Below are positions 11,890-24,102 of a stretch of DNA of 64,000 nucleotides, one piece after another. Within the stretch, counting starts at the first letter, position 1. Each line of letters begins with the position of its first letter. A program made the translations under genes and the position numbers. The notes under the pieces were generated by a model. The model saw only the letters and a list, made by a program, of their open reading frames with translations. It did not search any database and had not been told where the DNA came from. Source of the DNA: Pseudoscleropodium purum (Eukaryota; Streptophyta; Bryopsida; Hypnales; Brachytheciaceae); assembly GCA_963969395.1 (NCBI GenBank), contig OZ017801.1, positions 12,901,611 through 12,965,610 of the forward strand, in the 5' to 3' direction.

Positions 11890-13140
11890 TCTCAGCTTTG
11901 CAACAAGATAAGGTCACTATAGTTCATGAAATCATCCTTGTTAAAGGTTGTCAAACCATCTAGGAACAATCGGGATAACTCTTACTAGCAAAGCTTGATG
12001 CCACTCATAAAATCACAGATAATAATGTCATGGCTTTGTAACAATTTTAAGAGACTGTGAACAACATTCACCAATGGGATGAAGCACGACAAAGACAGTA
12101 GCAACTCAATATCGGAAAGCATGTCGAAGTTGTTACAAGTGCCAACATTAGACTTTTGACCAAGACCCCTACATATATCAAGTTCCCTTTTGGCAAGCAA
12201 AGTGGTGTACTCCTCCAAGATCCACTATGTTGGACTCCGCATGGAAATCCAATGAGTTTCAACATTTTGCAACATTTTATTATCTTTAGTTTCCATGAGA
12301 TTTGCAAGCGTATGTAGCTCAACATGCCACTTGTTTGAGTGACAAAAATAGGCATAGATGGATTGGAAGAGTCTTTTGAGCCACAATACCATGGGATACT
12401 TTGATAGCGTCTCAATAACCAAGTTCAATCTATGATTGATGCAAGAAGCTCTCAAAGACAAAGGAGCCCATTTCTCCCTAATTTGGGTTGTTACACCATT
12501 CTTGGGCCCTTAAAAAGTACTCACCCATCAGTCCCAAAACACACCAAATTAGAAGCAATTAGTTCATGAGAAAGGCCCCTTTCATCTAACAATGCATGCA
12601 TTATGATGCTGGTGAGGTGGTCCACAATTTTTGACCTTCAAATGCTTCAATAGAAATTGTTCTCTCTCATAGTCACACATTGGACGGCCATGACTCAAGA
12701 TTTGAAAAAGTGCAACAAATTGTACTCCTTCTATTTCATTTCACCCCTAGGTCTGTTGTGAGTTGACCAACAACAATGTCATCTTATCTATTGCTCGCCC
12801 AAAGTTTGCAAAGCTTCACATGCTTGTAATCCATCTTAATGAAAGTTTCACCCTTTTGCAAATGAGCCAAAGGAACATCATCTTCTACACAAGTTCGTTT
12901 GCCTTCATGCTTCTCGAGATTCTCGAGCTTCAGAACCATTACCTTCCTATTTCCGGTCATAGGAGTGTAGCTCTAGTAGATCACACCAACGAAATCACCA
13001 TTTGCACCAAAGACTCCCTCTGCCCAAGCAAAGTGACAGGTCTAGACTTCCTGCCATCTTCTAATCATAGTACTAGGGGTAGTCTTTCTTTGCTTCCACA
13101 ATTTCTTTGGACCACCTTGGCTCTTTCTCTTCTTCGTCAT
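11890..13140 (-). pseudogene. Broken hAT-superfamily transposase (DUF4371/ZNF862-like)
   Basis: Read on the minus strand across three frames. It opens near 13140 with MTKKRKSQGG, then CHFAWAEG and KLENLEKHEGKRTC, resembling the BED-like N-terminus of plant hAT-derived proteins. Then come SIIMHALLDERGLSHELIAS and CFGTDG (about 12630-12530), INHRLNLVIETL, LANLMETKDNKMLQNVETHW and ISMRSP (12461-12225). The last part is EEYTTLLAK, FDMLSDIELLLSLSCFIP and LLKLLQSHDIIICDFMSGIK (12218-11985). This order is that of the plant 'CMAHRTNL...ETK...KTRWISM' family. Several in-frame stops and frameshifts, and an apparent internal deletion, make it non-functional. The 3' limit is approximate. Confidence 0.75.
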
Positions 13141-14212
13141 GTAGCCATCACTTAATATCACAAGAGCAAGATTGGTAGCCACCAGGGAGACTACGGTAGA
13201 TTCTAAAGGTGGATTACAAAGTGGTGGTCAAGAGAGCGACTATGACAAACATGTCTCCAATATATAAATGACCTCTTGGCCACCCATAACCTCCAACTCC
13301 TTGGAAGTGTTGGAGTTTGGTAGTAGATACTTTTCAACCCTATTGCAATTGCAGCTCAAACCAAAACATTGCACTTTGAAATTGTTAGGCAGCTTCAAGC
13401 GCAGAGCCATTGTCACTCTGCATGAAAGAGGCAACAATGTGAAAGCACCAAGCACAAGAGCACAAGAGCATATTCATAGAGAGAGCACAAAAGCAGAATT
13501 GATCAATGATTAGCAGAGACCACAAAAGCAAGAGTGATCAAAAGACAATGAAACATCACAAATTAACAACTTTACAAGGCAACAAAGAAGACGATCATAA
13601 TTGCAGGTGGAAGGTCAACGTACTGGAGTACTTAAATTGACAACAATCTCCAATTCTACGCATGGAAACACCAACACTCCAATAGCTCGTTGAGTCCCTA
13701 CCAATCTACAACTCTACAATGTAGATTTTTTACTCCATCACAGTGATCACACCATCACTCACAAGAGTCACAACCACCATTTCCTTAATGTAGTAAATGA
13801 AAAAAATACAATGCCCGCCTCCAAAATTCACAGTAGCTTGAAAGTAGCGCCATACAAATTCAAAAATCAAAGTATAGAAGATGCTATTTTTGAAGGGGAA
13901 TAAATGAAAATGTGTTGTATTGTTGCCACTCATGTGTGACACATCATGACGAGTGTCACAGTAATGAGGAGGCCAATGCAAAGCAAGTAAGGTGATGGCA
14001 AAAAACAGGTAAATCAAAATTACAACAACATAAGTGTGATTATCAAGATCAAATAAGATTATGAGAGAGAAGGCATGCTCATGGAGTGCTTAAGGAGGAG
14101 CTCCCCTTGTAAACCCTATAGTGAAATGGATGGTCCGGATTGCACCATCCAACGATACTTCAACAACTTGGATCGCACCTTTATTATCAGCAAATCGTTA
14201 TATAGCACGTGC
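13141..14212. other. Spacer DNA between hAT remnant and MITE
   Basis: No gene recognised. Open frames of 67-95 codons here lack any family resemblance. Confidence 0.5.
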
Positions 14213-14492
14213 ATTAGAGGATTTTCAGCAAGTTTGGAAGGCTGTGAGTTTCTTGGGCTGCTACTGTTCGGGGAATAGCCTCGTAGCTCCTGCCTGACGT
14301 GGCATGGTGACAACCACGTCATCAAGAAAAAAGAAAAAAGAAGTGAAATTTTTTTTCTGCTTTTTTTACCATTCTGAATGTAAGTTTATGTTTAAGAAAA
14401 AAACATAAACAAAGCTGACAACAGCAGCAATGGGAATAAGGTCGGGGAACAAGCCTAAAACAGCCCTCCCAGCCCCCCAGAAATCCTCTAAT
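14213..14492. mobile_element. MITE with ATTAGAGG ends and central ACGT hairpin, 280 bp (copy 1)
   Basis: Termini ATTAGAGGATTTTC and, inverted, ATTAGAGGATTTCTG. In the middle TGACGTGG (14295-14302) pairs with CCACGTCA (14314-14321). Pyrimidine/purine-rich runs follow, then a GGGGAACAAGCC block also found in copies at 56018 and 58935. Non-coding; a TA-type target is possible but not proven. Confidence 0.65.
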
Positions 14493-14724
14493 GGTCTACA
14501 AATTCTGCCGTGGATGAAAAGAGGTATTTGCTGGTACACAGAGTCATCCATTTGGGACTTGGTTCAAATCTAAAAAAATTAGGATTTCTACTATGTACAT
14601 TCCGCGCATGAAAACTTCTCGCTGAACCAGAGCGCAAATTAGCAAGTTTTACAAACGCTGCTGCCGAGTGCCGACGATTTTCGCAACGAAGTGCAGGAGC
14701 TCCATCGCCATAGCCACGGTGCTT

Positions 14725-14733
14725 AAACCCTAA
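14725..14733 (+). promoter_or_regulatory. Telo-box AAACCCTAA upstream of SMU1 copy 2
   Basis: AAACCCTAA lies 159 bp before the start codon, at the same place as in copy 1. It is a known plant housekeeping promoter or leader motif. Confidence 0.45.
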
Positions 14734-14826
14734 TTCAAGGGGGAGCTCGCTCGCACGACTTGGCTGGAAGGGGTTGGGGACGTCCGCGCGCTCCAGCGAG
14801 CCCGAGCCGAGGCTGCTGCACCGCGC

Positions 14827-14862
14827 ATGGGAGTTTGCCTCGCGCATTTGGATTCGTTTTGA
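14827..14862 (+). promoter_or_regulatory. 11-codon uORF in the SMU1 copy 2 leader
   Basis: ATG to TGA frame MGVCLAHLDSF ending 29 bp before the SMU1 ATG. It could dampen translation if transcribed. It is identical in both copies. Confidence 0.4.
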
Positions 14863-14891
14863 AATTTCGTCGCCGGCTGTGGCCCTCGGTC

Positions 14892-17800
14892 ATGTCCACT
14901 CTCGAAATCGAGGCGCGCGAGTAAGCCCTCTCTCTCTGTGTCTGCGCGATGCTTCCGCCGATGTGCGCCGGGTGGACCTGCACTCGGCGAGGACTGAATT
15001 AGGTTTTGTGGGAGCTGTGCTGCAGTGTCATCAAGATAGTGCTTCAATTCTGCAAGGAGAATTCGCTGCAGCAGACGTTCCAGACGCTGCAGAATGAGTG
15101 CCAGGTTTCCCTCAACACCGTGGACAGCCTCGAGACGTTCACGGCGGACATCAACAATGGTCGCTGGGACGCGCTGCTGCCGCAGGTGGCGCAGCTCAAG
15201 CTGCCGCGCAAGAAGTTGGAGGACTTGTACGAGCAGGTGCGTCTGTCTTTCTCTCTCTCTCTCTGAAGTAGCCTTTTTGGGGGGGGAGGGACCTTTTGGA
15301 TTCCACCATTACAGTTGGGATGGAGGTCCGTCGTCTTCTGCATTGTACGGGACGATGTGGTTTAGGTCCAATTTGCGACGATCAAAGGAAATGCCTGATC
15401 GAGGGTGGCTTTGTTCGTGGCAGATCGTGCTCGAAATGATCGAGCTGCGCGAGCTGGACACGGCGAGGTCCATTTTGAGGCAGACGCAGGCGATGGGGTT
15501 CATGAAGCAGGAACAGCCGGAGCGTTACCTGAAGCTGGAGCACCTGTTGGTCCGGACCTATTTCGACCCCCGCGAGGTATGGAGTGGACTGGACTGGACG
15601 AGGCGCTGATACAATTCTAGGTCTTTGTTTATTTTACTCTGGGAAGTGAACCACATACTGCTTCATGAGAGAAAGAAAGTTTGCATGAGGTGTTGAGGCC
15701 CGAACACGATGACAATCGTGTGGGCTCAGAATCTTCAGGCAAGCGATACGAACGCCGCACGTTGCTTGGACCTACATTAGGGTTGGGATCGCAAATGCAT
15801 GTGGGAGTTTGAAAGCATGTTGGATGTGACAGGCGTACCAAGATTCGTCGAAAGAGAAGAGGCGAGCACAGATTGCGCAAGGTGTGGGCCTTTTGGTGTT
15901 GTTGTGAAGTGCCTTGCGCAATGTGAAGACTTTTCTTGTTTTCGGCCGGTCGCTTCCTCTTGCTCGCTGCGTTGTTGTTGCCTGACAGAGGTTGAAAGCG
16001 TGTCCACTGTGCAGCTCTGTCTGTGGAGGTGACGGTGGTGCCCCCGTCCAGGCTGATGGCTTTGATCGGTCAGGCGTTGAAGTGGCAACAACACCAGGGT
16101 ATGTATGGCCTTGATCTTGGGTGACTGTCTGGTACGATGTTTCGAGATTGTTCGGTGAGACTATTGGTTCTCGATGTTGTGGTAGCGAGTGCCGACGCTT
16201 GCTGTTCCCTCTCTTCATGGTTCCTGTGATTGTTCAAGGTTTGTTGCCGGGGTGCGCGACAAGGCGGAGATGGTTCACTTCCATGTGTTCTGGTGTGGAC
16301 AGGTTTGCTGCCACCAGGAACGCAGTTTGATCTGTTCAAGGGGGCGGCAGCTGTGAAGGCGGACGAGGAAGAGATCTATCCAACGGTTCTGGAGCACACA
16401 ATCAAGGTACGGTGGCGTCGGACCAGGTCGGCTTTGGCTTTGACTTTCAGGCGTAGCATGATTCGTACGTGGTTTTGGGGTCGTCCTTTTGCGATTTTGG
16501 CATTTAGGTCCACCGAGTCGTTGAACTTACGGCACGATTGCAACTGGTGCAGTTTGGAAAGCAAAGTCATCCAGAGTGCGCCCGGTTCTCTCCCGATGGG
16601 CAGTTTTTGGTATCAGCTTCCGTGGATGGCTTCATCGAGGTTGGTATCGTCCAAGTCATTGAATACCATCATGCGGTTTGTGTATGAAGGAGCTATGTTT
16701 GCTGTATATAGCGGTCGGTATGGAATGGGGTGAATGCGTTCTCTCGCCGAAAGATGATGAGCTGCTTTCCACCCACAAAACTGCGAAGTGCAGGGCCGCG
16801 CACGGCGGTGATTTGGGATGTCCGACAGTGACCCGGCGTGCGTTGACGTTTTGCAGGTTTGGGACTACTTGACTGGGAAGCTGAAGAAAGACTTGCAATA
16901 TCAAGCGGTGGTAAGCGTCACGAACCTCATTTTTTTCTGTCGCAGTTTCGGCTGGCATGGCGCGTTCGCTTGGGCAGCTGGAGTGTGGGATTACGTTGGA
17001 TACAGTAGGGAATGAATGTGTTGTGTGTTGTGGACGTTGCAGGATGCCTTCATGATGCACGACGAGGCCGTTTTGTGCATCGCGTTCAGCAAGGATTCCG
17101 AGATGCTTGCTTCTGGATCACAAGACGGCAAAATCAAGGTGGGGATCCTTGCTCGTTGGTTCTCGCGAGGGAATTGACGGTGTGGTGTTTTCGGGGCAGT
17201 GATGAACCGCTGATTCTTATCGCGGAGGGAGTGTGCCTTGGAGTGTTCTGTGTTGGGGTCATGTGGTGCTGACGCGATGAGCTACTACGCACACGGAACC
17301 TTTGTTTTCATGCTCCGGCATCTGCTTGAGGCTCCGGACATGTGGTTGACCTGCGACGTTTCTTTGTCGGTTGCTGTGAGAGATTGTAATGGATTGGGGA
17401 CACTGCTGTGTGCAGGTGTGGAGGATACGAACAGGGCAATGTCTGCGTAGGTTCGAGCGAGCGCATGGGCAGGGAGTCACGAGCGTTTCGTTTTCCAGAG
17501 ATAGCACGCAAGTTCTGAGTACATCCTTCGATGGCACGGCGCGGTAATGACCCTTGGGGTGCCCAGTTGATCTTTCGTTGCTTTTGGGTTTGGATGTGCG
17601 ATGCAGCTCTGATGCCGAGGGCCAGTTTTTTTTCCGCGGAGGAGCATCTGGTCGATGGAATCACATTGTTTCCGTCGAGCAATTGGTGCGTCGTTTACTG
17701 TCCGAGTTTGCCGGGTACTTAGAATGGGCGTTGATTGGGGTTTGGTTGCATGTGGGCACAGGTTACATGGATTGAAGTCTGGGAAAACGTTAAAGGAGTT

Positions 17801-19451
17801 TCGAGGGCATAGTTCCTACGTGAATGACGCCATCTTCACGAGCGACGGAGGTCGCGTGATCACGGCGTCTAGCGATGGGTCTGTGAAGGTGAGAATTGTG
17901 GGGGTGAAACGCGCGAAGGGAATAGACTCCTGTGATAGTTGTGGTTTGGTGTTGCGAGCGGGGTCGAGAGGCTTCGCGGCGTCTCCAGATGTCATGTCAG
18001 GAGGCTGGCATGTAGGGGTCATTTTCGTGAGCTGGAAATATCCGACTCTTGGAGGCGTTGGGTGGTTTTGTTGTGCGTTTCGGTGGTGGTGGTGGTATTT
18101 GATGCCCTTTTGGTGGTTTGAGGGGCTTACTTTGTGCATGATGGTTTGGCAGGTTTGGGACGTGAAGAACACGGACTGTTTACAAACTTTCAAACCTCCG
18201 CCTCCATTGCGAGTGAGTTTCTCTTCGCCCTCTTTCAGTGTTGGGCAGGACTGAGGCCTTGGTGGGTGTAGTGTGGCAGCGCTGGCGACCAGCGGACGAC
18301 AATGTGGTTGGTGGCGTGGGAGTTAGTCTAACGTGGAGGTGTTGTGTGAGCAGGGGGGCGATGCGACAGTGAATTCCGTGCACCTTATGCCGAAGAACCC
18401 GGAGCACATCGTGGTATGCAACCGAGCGTCCGCCGTCTACGTGATGACATTACAGGGCCAGGTTGTTGCTCCGATCCTCCTCGTTCGACAACGATGGTCA
18501 GCTCTCATTTGTGTTTGGGTTACTTGATTTTTGTGCACGATCGGGGTGCACCGAGTGCGGATAGGGTTTCATTTAGGAGGAGGTTTACTGGCGTATCCTG
18601 CAGCGCCTTGCCGGCTCTTTTAGAAAATGGCATTGGTTTTGATCTTGCGCGGACGCTGACAGCGACGGCGTTGCATGGCAGGTGGTGAAAAGTTTGTCTT
18701 CCGGAAAGCGAGAAGGAGGTGACTTTGTTGGTGCTACCGTTTCTCCGAAAGGAGACTGGATCTATTGCGTTGGCGAAGATCGGTGCGTTCCTTTGGATGG
18801 TGGATTTCTAAGTTTTTTAGGTTTCGAGTCATACATGGGTTCGAGTCCGTCGTCGGCAACCGTGTTTTGTGCGTGGGTCAGGGAGACGTAGTACGGCGCA
18901 GCTATAGATGAGAGAGCTGGTAGAGTTCGGGAATCTTTCGCTTTGGCGGATGTGGTCGTTTCTAGGGATTTCTATGGAAGGTGCATGGTGCAGCCTCTTG
19001 CCAGCTTTTGGGTGAGCGGTTATGGTTTTGGAGGGACGGTAGTCCTCATGGGTGGTTTGCTCTGATAACAGGAACATTTATTGCTTCAGTCATCAGTCAG
19101 GCAAGCTGGAGCACCTGATGACGGTAAGTCTTTGCATTGTCTTTTGTGGAGTTTTGCTGTCTCGGATATTTCTTTCCAGTGAAACTCGGCTTTTATGGAT
19201 GAGAAGGACTTGACGTCCTGGTGGCAGGCTGTGTGGTGTATGTGCTCGGTTGCGACTTTCCTGTCGTGGAAGTCGGTCCTTCGTCGTAGTTTTGCAGTCA
19301 GAGGTTGTGGTTTGTGTTGATGCGTGACTTGCGTGGACGTGTGGTTTGGCAGGCTCACGAGAAGGACATCATTGGAGTGACGCATCATCCTCACCGCAAC
19401 TTACTAGTGACGTACAGCAATGATAACACTATGAAGCTCTGGAAACCTTGA
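14892..19451 (+). CDS. SMU1: SMU1 spliceosomal LisH/WD40 protein, copy 2 (16 exons, 513 aa)
   Basis: Second intact SMU1 gene, transcribed away from copy 1. Exons: 14892-14920, 15026-15236, 15424-15576, 15833-15881, 16015-16098, 16303-16406, 16553-16639, 16857-16910, 17043-17138, 17416-17543, 17762-17888, 18153-18212, 18354-18461, 18682-18782, 19072-19123, 19353-19451. All introns are GT-AG (first donor GA|GTAAGC, first acceptor CTGCAG|TG) and codon phases close exactly to 514 codons with TGA. LisH/CTLH is coded by exons 1-3, the conserved linker [17 protein letters not shown] by exon 5, [11 protein letters not shown] by exon 6, and WD40 blades by exons 7-16 ([45 protein letters not shown]). 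Introns 11 and 14 are very G/T-rich; intron 2 has a CT microsatellite. Family role: spliceosome activation with RED/SMU2. The only difference from copy 1 noted is in intron 11. Confidence 0.97.
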
Positions 19452-19917
19452 GCTCGAGCTGCTTGTATAATTATTCCTTTTTTTGTCCCACAGCCGTACA
19501 AGTGGCATTTTTCTTGGGTCTTTCCGTTCGCCATGGTTGTGTCGTTCTGGAGTGTGGAACTTGCGATCTCCATGCTGTGGCGGCGTCCTCTGCAACGTGG
19601 AGCGTTTCGAGTCGTAGTTCAACGTGTGATATAATGCATGGGAGTCGTCTGGTGCACATGTTTAGGGAGTTGGTTTTCGTTGGCTTGTGGTTGAAATTCT
19701 CAAGAGTATTCAGTTGTCCGGGTTTGATCGTAGAATGGAGTAATGGAGGGTATTCTTTAATCGGAGTATTGGCGATATTCCTGGCGCGGGTCTCGTTGGA
19801 ATTCACGGACGCATCCGCATTTCTGATCGCATTTCACTGGAAGTGCATTTCCCAACGCACGCCGAACTGGACCATTATCGAATCAGTAACCGATAAACTG
19901 GTTTGGTCTCTGAACTG

Positions 19918-21149
19918 TGGATTTAGTTGCAGTCTATCTATTGGTGATGGAGGGCTGTGGGATCCGTTGGGTCATGATTTTTTGGGATGAGCTCTGAGCC
20001 GCCGCATGAACTATTTTGGTGATTATTTCTGTTTGGGGGTTCTTGTTTTTCTGACTGGAGTATATGAAATCTTGAAAGTGTTGTTTTCCTTTTCCCTTTG
20101 TGGAGTTAGTTAAACTAGAATGACCTGATCTATTTAGCGTGCATTCGCTGCAATCTCGGAGTTTTATCGATATTTGTTGCAGCATGTAGGTTGGCGTTTT
20201 GGATATACCGATTTCATTACTGTTGTAGTTTCTATTACATGACAGGCTATTCAGGCGTGTTGAACCAGCAATAATTGATGTTGGCTTCTTGTTAATCTAT
20301 TTGTTGAGTTTTTTACATCCGTTTTACGTGATCAAGGAATCTGGGGCATTGTTACTTTAGCTGCAATATGTCTGGCATTCGGACCGGCTGCATTCTGAAT
20401 TTTAGCTCGTTAAGACAGTCGGTTTTTGAGCACAGTGCGACACAACTGTTGCAACAGCTCGTGGAATGGATTACAGTCCTCTTCTACTCAGCCATGAGAT
20501 AATGATGTGTCAGCGCACTAGCCGTAGTTCACTTCGTGCCAAATTGCTTCTTATTTTATTTTCAAATCCCGCCTCATTCAGAACGTACATCCTTTGCACC
20601 TCATGAGGGCTTTTGCAGCATAGTATCTTAGTCTTGAAAGGATGAAACCTATCAACAATGTACCTTGTCAAATATGATGTGATTTTTAGATTGATAGGTG
20701 CATTTTTCATTGCTGCAGTAATTTTGAAAGTAATCCATTGACCACTTTTTGCTTCTTTGTCTTAGGGTGAAATAATTTAGACTCTAGGGATAAGTTAATA
20801 TAATTCTTTGGATGTTGAGAGTAATTACTTCGAATCCATTTTCTTATTTGGTTTTCTCTCACTAATTAATAGTTTTACAAATTCCCCTCTATTTGAAGGC
20901 ATGTTCAAAAACTATCACATTGGAATATTGAACATTACAAATGGCAAATGTTTGAATATACAATATATAAGAAAAACAAAGGGTAGTTTAGACTTTTTTT
21001 TGTTTATGAACAACCTTCAATATTGCCAATCTTCACAATTAAAGCATTTGTTTCATCTTCAATCAATGTGTCAATTTCTATAAAATATTTTCTCCAAAAT
21101 GTGCATTTTGAATGGTGCAAAGGTTGTATTTAGTCAATTGTCTTTTTAT
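19918..21149. other. Flank beyond the right arm
   Basis: GC stays moderate to about 20.5 kb and may be the original downstream region of SMU1, then falls. No gene recognised. The frame running off the arm from 19448 to 19990 is 3' UTR-side sequence, not a gene. Confidence 0.5.
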
Positions 21150-21153
21150 TTAA

Positions 21154-22069
21154 CCCCTAAAGGACTAAGGTGCATTTTTTAACAACATAACTTTTTTGGG
21201 TAGGTGCATGTGAGTGGAGATTTTCACATTTTGATCCAAATTTTAATAGAAGGTGTGGACAAATAATATCTTTCAAGTGCACTAAATTTCAAGACATTTG
21301 GAAATATGAGTCAAAAGTTATGGCCTAATGAGTAGTTTATTTATCAACTCAGGCAGTTTGAGCAGATCTGAAAAAATCATTTTTTTTAGAAACAAAAATT
21401 TGAAATTAATTTTATAGATCTATATATAAGATAGAAAACTTAGAATCATTTCATTTTGATCAATGAGTCAAAAGTTATGAGGTATTTTAGTTGCAGGTGG
21501 TCCTAGATTCTCTACTCTAAAATAAACTTTGAAGTTCTTTATTGAACTCAATTTTCAATATTTTTGAAAAAATATATATTGGGTGAAGATTGTTTATTAC
21601 AACATTACAACCATAGGAATTGGCATGTTTCAATTCCATAACTAAATTATTAACAATTTAGTATTTTGATTCATTCTCTACTTTTTTCTACTTACTTTTT
21701 TTTTCCTATATGTTGTATAATTCTAAATGATCTCAAATTTTTCAAGCATGTAGCCAACTTGCCTTGAAGAATGAATCCAAAGACGTGCAACCATTTTGAA
21801 CATTTTTTCATACAAATGTGACCTTATGAAGTCAAGCTGCCCGATTTTTTGTAGGGCCCAAAAAAAGCTTTTTGTCAATTCAAATGCTAATATCTTGCAA
21901 TCTACCCAGTGGAAATTTCTGAAATTTTTTTCACATATTTCATAATTATCATATTACAATATCCTATGGTTGGATGCGTCCAAAAAAATAATTTTCTTTT
22001 TAATACTTGTCCTAAAAATAGCAGTTTTGGAGTGTTTGGGGTAAAAACATAGTCAAGGAACTTTAGGGG
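21154..22069. mobile_element. TTAA-flanked CCCCTAAA element, 916 bp (member 2)
   Basis: TTAA at 21150-21153 and 22070-22073. Left end CCCCTAAAGGACTAAGG; right end inverted CCCCTAAAGTTCCTTGAC, followed inward by CACTCCAAAACTGC, the subterminal block of the family. The interior repeats phrases such as GAGTCAAAAGTTATG. Non-coding. Confidence 0.65.
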
Positions 22070-22073
22070 TTAA

Positions 22074-22778
22074 TTTTTAAGCATACATTCTTGTCCCAAA
22101 TTCTATATTCATCCATGAGTTAGATCAAACCATCAAATGAGGTTATATATTGTCAACTAAAATTTGATAAGTCTTATATTTCTTGTTAAATTTTCTATAA
22201 GTCCATCTACATTTACCCCCATTCTTTGGTAATAGTAGCTCATACCAAATTTGTGTTAGAATTAGCACCCACAATCCTACCTTCCAAATTTGATGTACCA
22301 TAATTTCATCTCTCTCTATAAGTTAGTGATTCTTCCAACTTCTTATTTCTTGCTTTGAGAGTGCCTCCATATGTTCAACAAATAAGGAGATAATAACATT
22401 TGAGAGATGAATAGTGCACAATTAATAAATGGATTCATTAATGACTAACTTTGGCATGGCAAAAATTATATACTTGTGAACTTAGCACATTGTCCTTCTT
22501 CTCCGCAAAATGGACATTGGTGTAAAAAAAATATGAAAGTTCTTATTGTTTTTGTATACTAGGAGACTTGCAATTGATTGAATGTTAATATAGTGAGTTC
22601 AATTGGGGGTTAAACATGTGACCTATTCTCTTAAAGCATACTTGCGTGTTTTGATATGAACTTATGCTAAATAGATGGAAATGCTCTTCAACATCAAATG
22701 TTTTCCATAGTAGTAAATTGAGCAGTTACATATAGAATGTAGAATAATCATACTAATCTCAAATTAGGTTGTCTATCT
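22074..22778. other. AT-rich DNA between two TTAA elements
   Basis: No gene, repeat end or RNA recognised. Confidence 0.5.
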
Positions 22779-22782
22779 TTAG

Positions 22783-23807
22783 CCCCTAAAGTCCCGAGGC
22801 CATTTTTCTGTCAAAAAACACTCAGAACTGCCCCTAATACTGCGTTTATTAAAACTTTCAACAAAATGTTTTTATTGAAAATCTAACCGTCGGATCTTGT
22901 ACTAGACTTATAGAAGAAGAAGTGGAAAAAATTTAGTGACATTTGACCATACGGATTGAAAGATATAAGCATTTGAAGTCAATTTTTTCTTTTTTGGACT
23001 GTGCCCGACAATTTCAGCTGTCTTTGACCATTGATTATGGAAAAATTTTCCACTATGGGTGCTGAATTTAAAAATCTATCATATTCTAGATCATGTTAGG
23101 AATGTCTCCAAAAAATTTCAAGTGAAAAAATGACATGGAACACATCCAAAAAAATATTGCAATGTAGCAGTGTCCAAGAGTTCACAATGCCTCACATAAT
23201 TTTTTGAGCAAGTTTTCCACCACATAAATCTGAAACTCAAAAATCCACATGGTGGATTGAAAGATATAGTATGCCTTTACAATCTCCAAGAAAGAAATTT
23301 GAAAAAAAACAAAAACTCTATTACCTATGAAATTTAGAAGCACTATGTGAATAAATAATGGAATATGGCTTTGGGCATGGCATGGAAAAAGGGTCGAGGT
23401 GAGTTCCCAGTATGTTCCTATTGTGTTCCCGGTCTGTTCTAATCATTGGGAGCTCTAAGGTACCTAGAACTTCTAATGAGGAACTATAACTATTTGAAAC
23501 TAAGAATCCTTCATCATGGAACCCGTTGCCCTGTCCTTGGGTGCATGCTACTGCTCCATGCTATTGCCCTGCCATAGTCAAGGCAAATTCCCTTGCCCCC
23601 AACTACCCAATGAACTAAAATTTTCACAAAAATGCTCATAACTTCTAAACTATAAGTCAAAATTATATGAAATTTATATACACGCGAAGCTTGTGAGAAA
23701 CTACATGCTCACAAAAAGTTTGAAAAAATCATGTTGAATATTAAGATTGAATGAGCTTACCCAAAAACCCAAGTGTTCCCCGGAGGAGACACTTGGGACT
23801 TTAGGGA
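22783..23807. mobile_element. TTAG-flanked CCCCTAAA element, 1,025 bp (member 3)
   Basis: Left end CCCCTAAAGTCCCGAGGCC preceded by TTAG (22779-22782). Right end inverted is TCCCTAAAGTCCCAAGTG, followed on the plus strand by TTAG (23808-23811). Because TTAG is repeated directly and not inverted, it argues that the four bases are a target duplication rather than part of the terminal repeat. Subterminal CACTCAGAACTGCC is shared with other members. Confidence 0.65.
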
Positions 23808-24102
23808 TTAGTGAAGGAGGTTGGTGAAATTGGTGAATTGTTTGAAAGGTCCTAAAATACTTTTCATTCATTGTGGCAAAATATTGGCTCTATACAATAT
23901 CTTTAGTGGTTTGTTAGAGGTTCATCTAAGTAAAATACAATGACGCTAGCGTGCCAGCATGAATTTCGTAAGCATGCAACCTTAAATTAGAAGTTAATTT
24001 TTTTTTTTTGATTTTTGATTTTTTTTAATATTGATTTTATATTTATAGACGTTTTTACTATTTAGAGTTAAAAAAGGGCCAATAATTGCCCTATATATGA
24101 CC

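Larger units (their letters stand above)
8168..14666. other. Unique 6,499-bp spacer of the inverted duplication
   Basis: This is AT-rich DNA between two GC-richer arms. It carries a Stowaway/Mariner-type element (8240-9876), a broken hAT transposase (11890-13140) and a MITE (14213-14492). It separates the 5' ends of the divergent SMU1 genes and so holds the distal promoters of both. Confidence 0.9.
14667..19917 (+). repeat. Right arm of the 5,251-bp inverted duplication
   Basis: Partner of 2917-8167. It includes 225 bp upstream of the SMU1 start codon, the whole gene, and 466 bp after its stop. The base at 17907 (A) is the one internal difference noticed; the other arm would give G on this strand. 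Outside both ends the sequence is unrelated to the corresponding flank of the left arm. Confidence 0.97.

Noticed and set aside
12763..13155. 130-codon plus-strand frame as a gene
   Set aside because: It is antisense to the readable hAT transposase remnant.
18836..18856. GGGTTCGAGTCC in SMU1 intron 14 as a tRNA B box
   Set aside because: A perfect B-box word but no A box or cloverleaf arms at proper spacing.
2917..19917. The palindrome as a sequencing hairpin or assembly artefact
   Set aside because: The arms are separated by 6.5 kb of unique DNA and have unrelated outer flanks, which a simple fold-back read would not give. Not excluded completely without reads.
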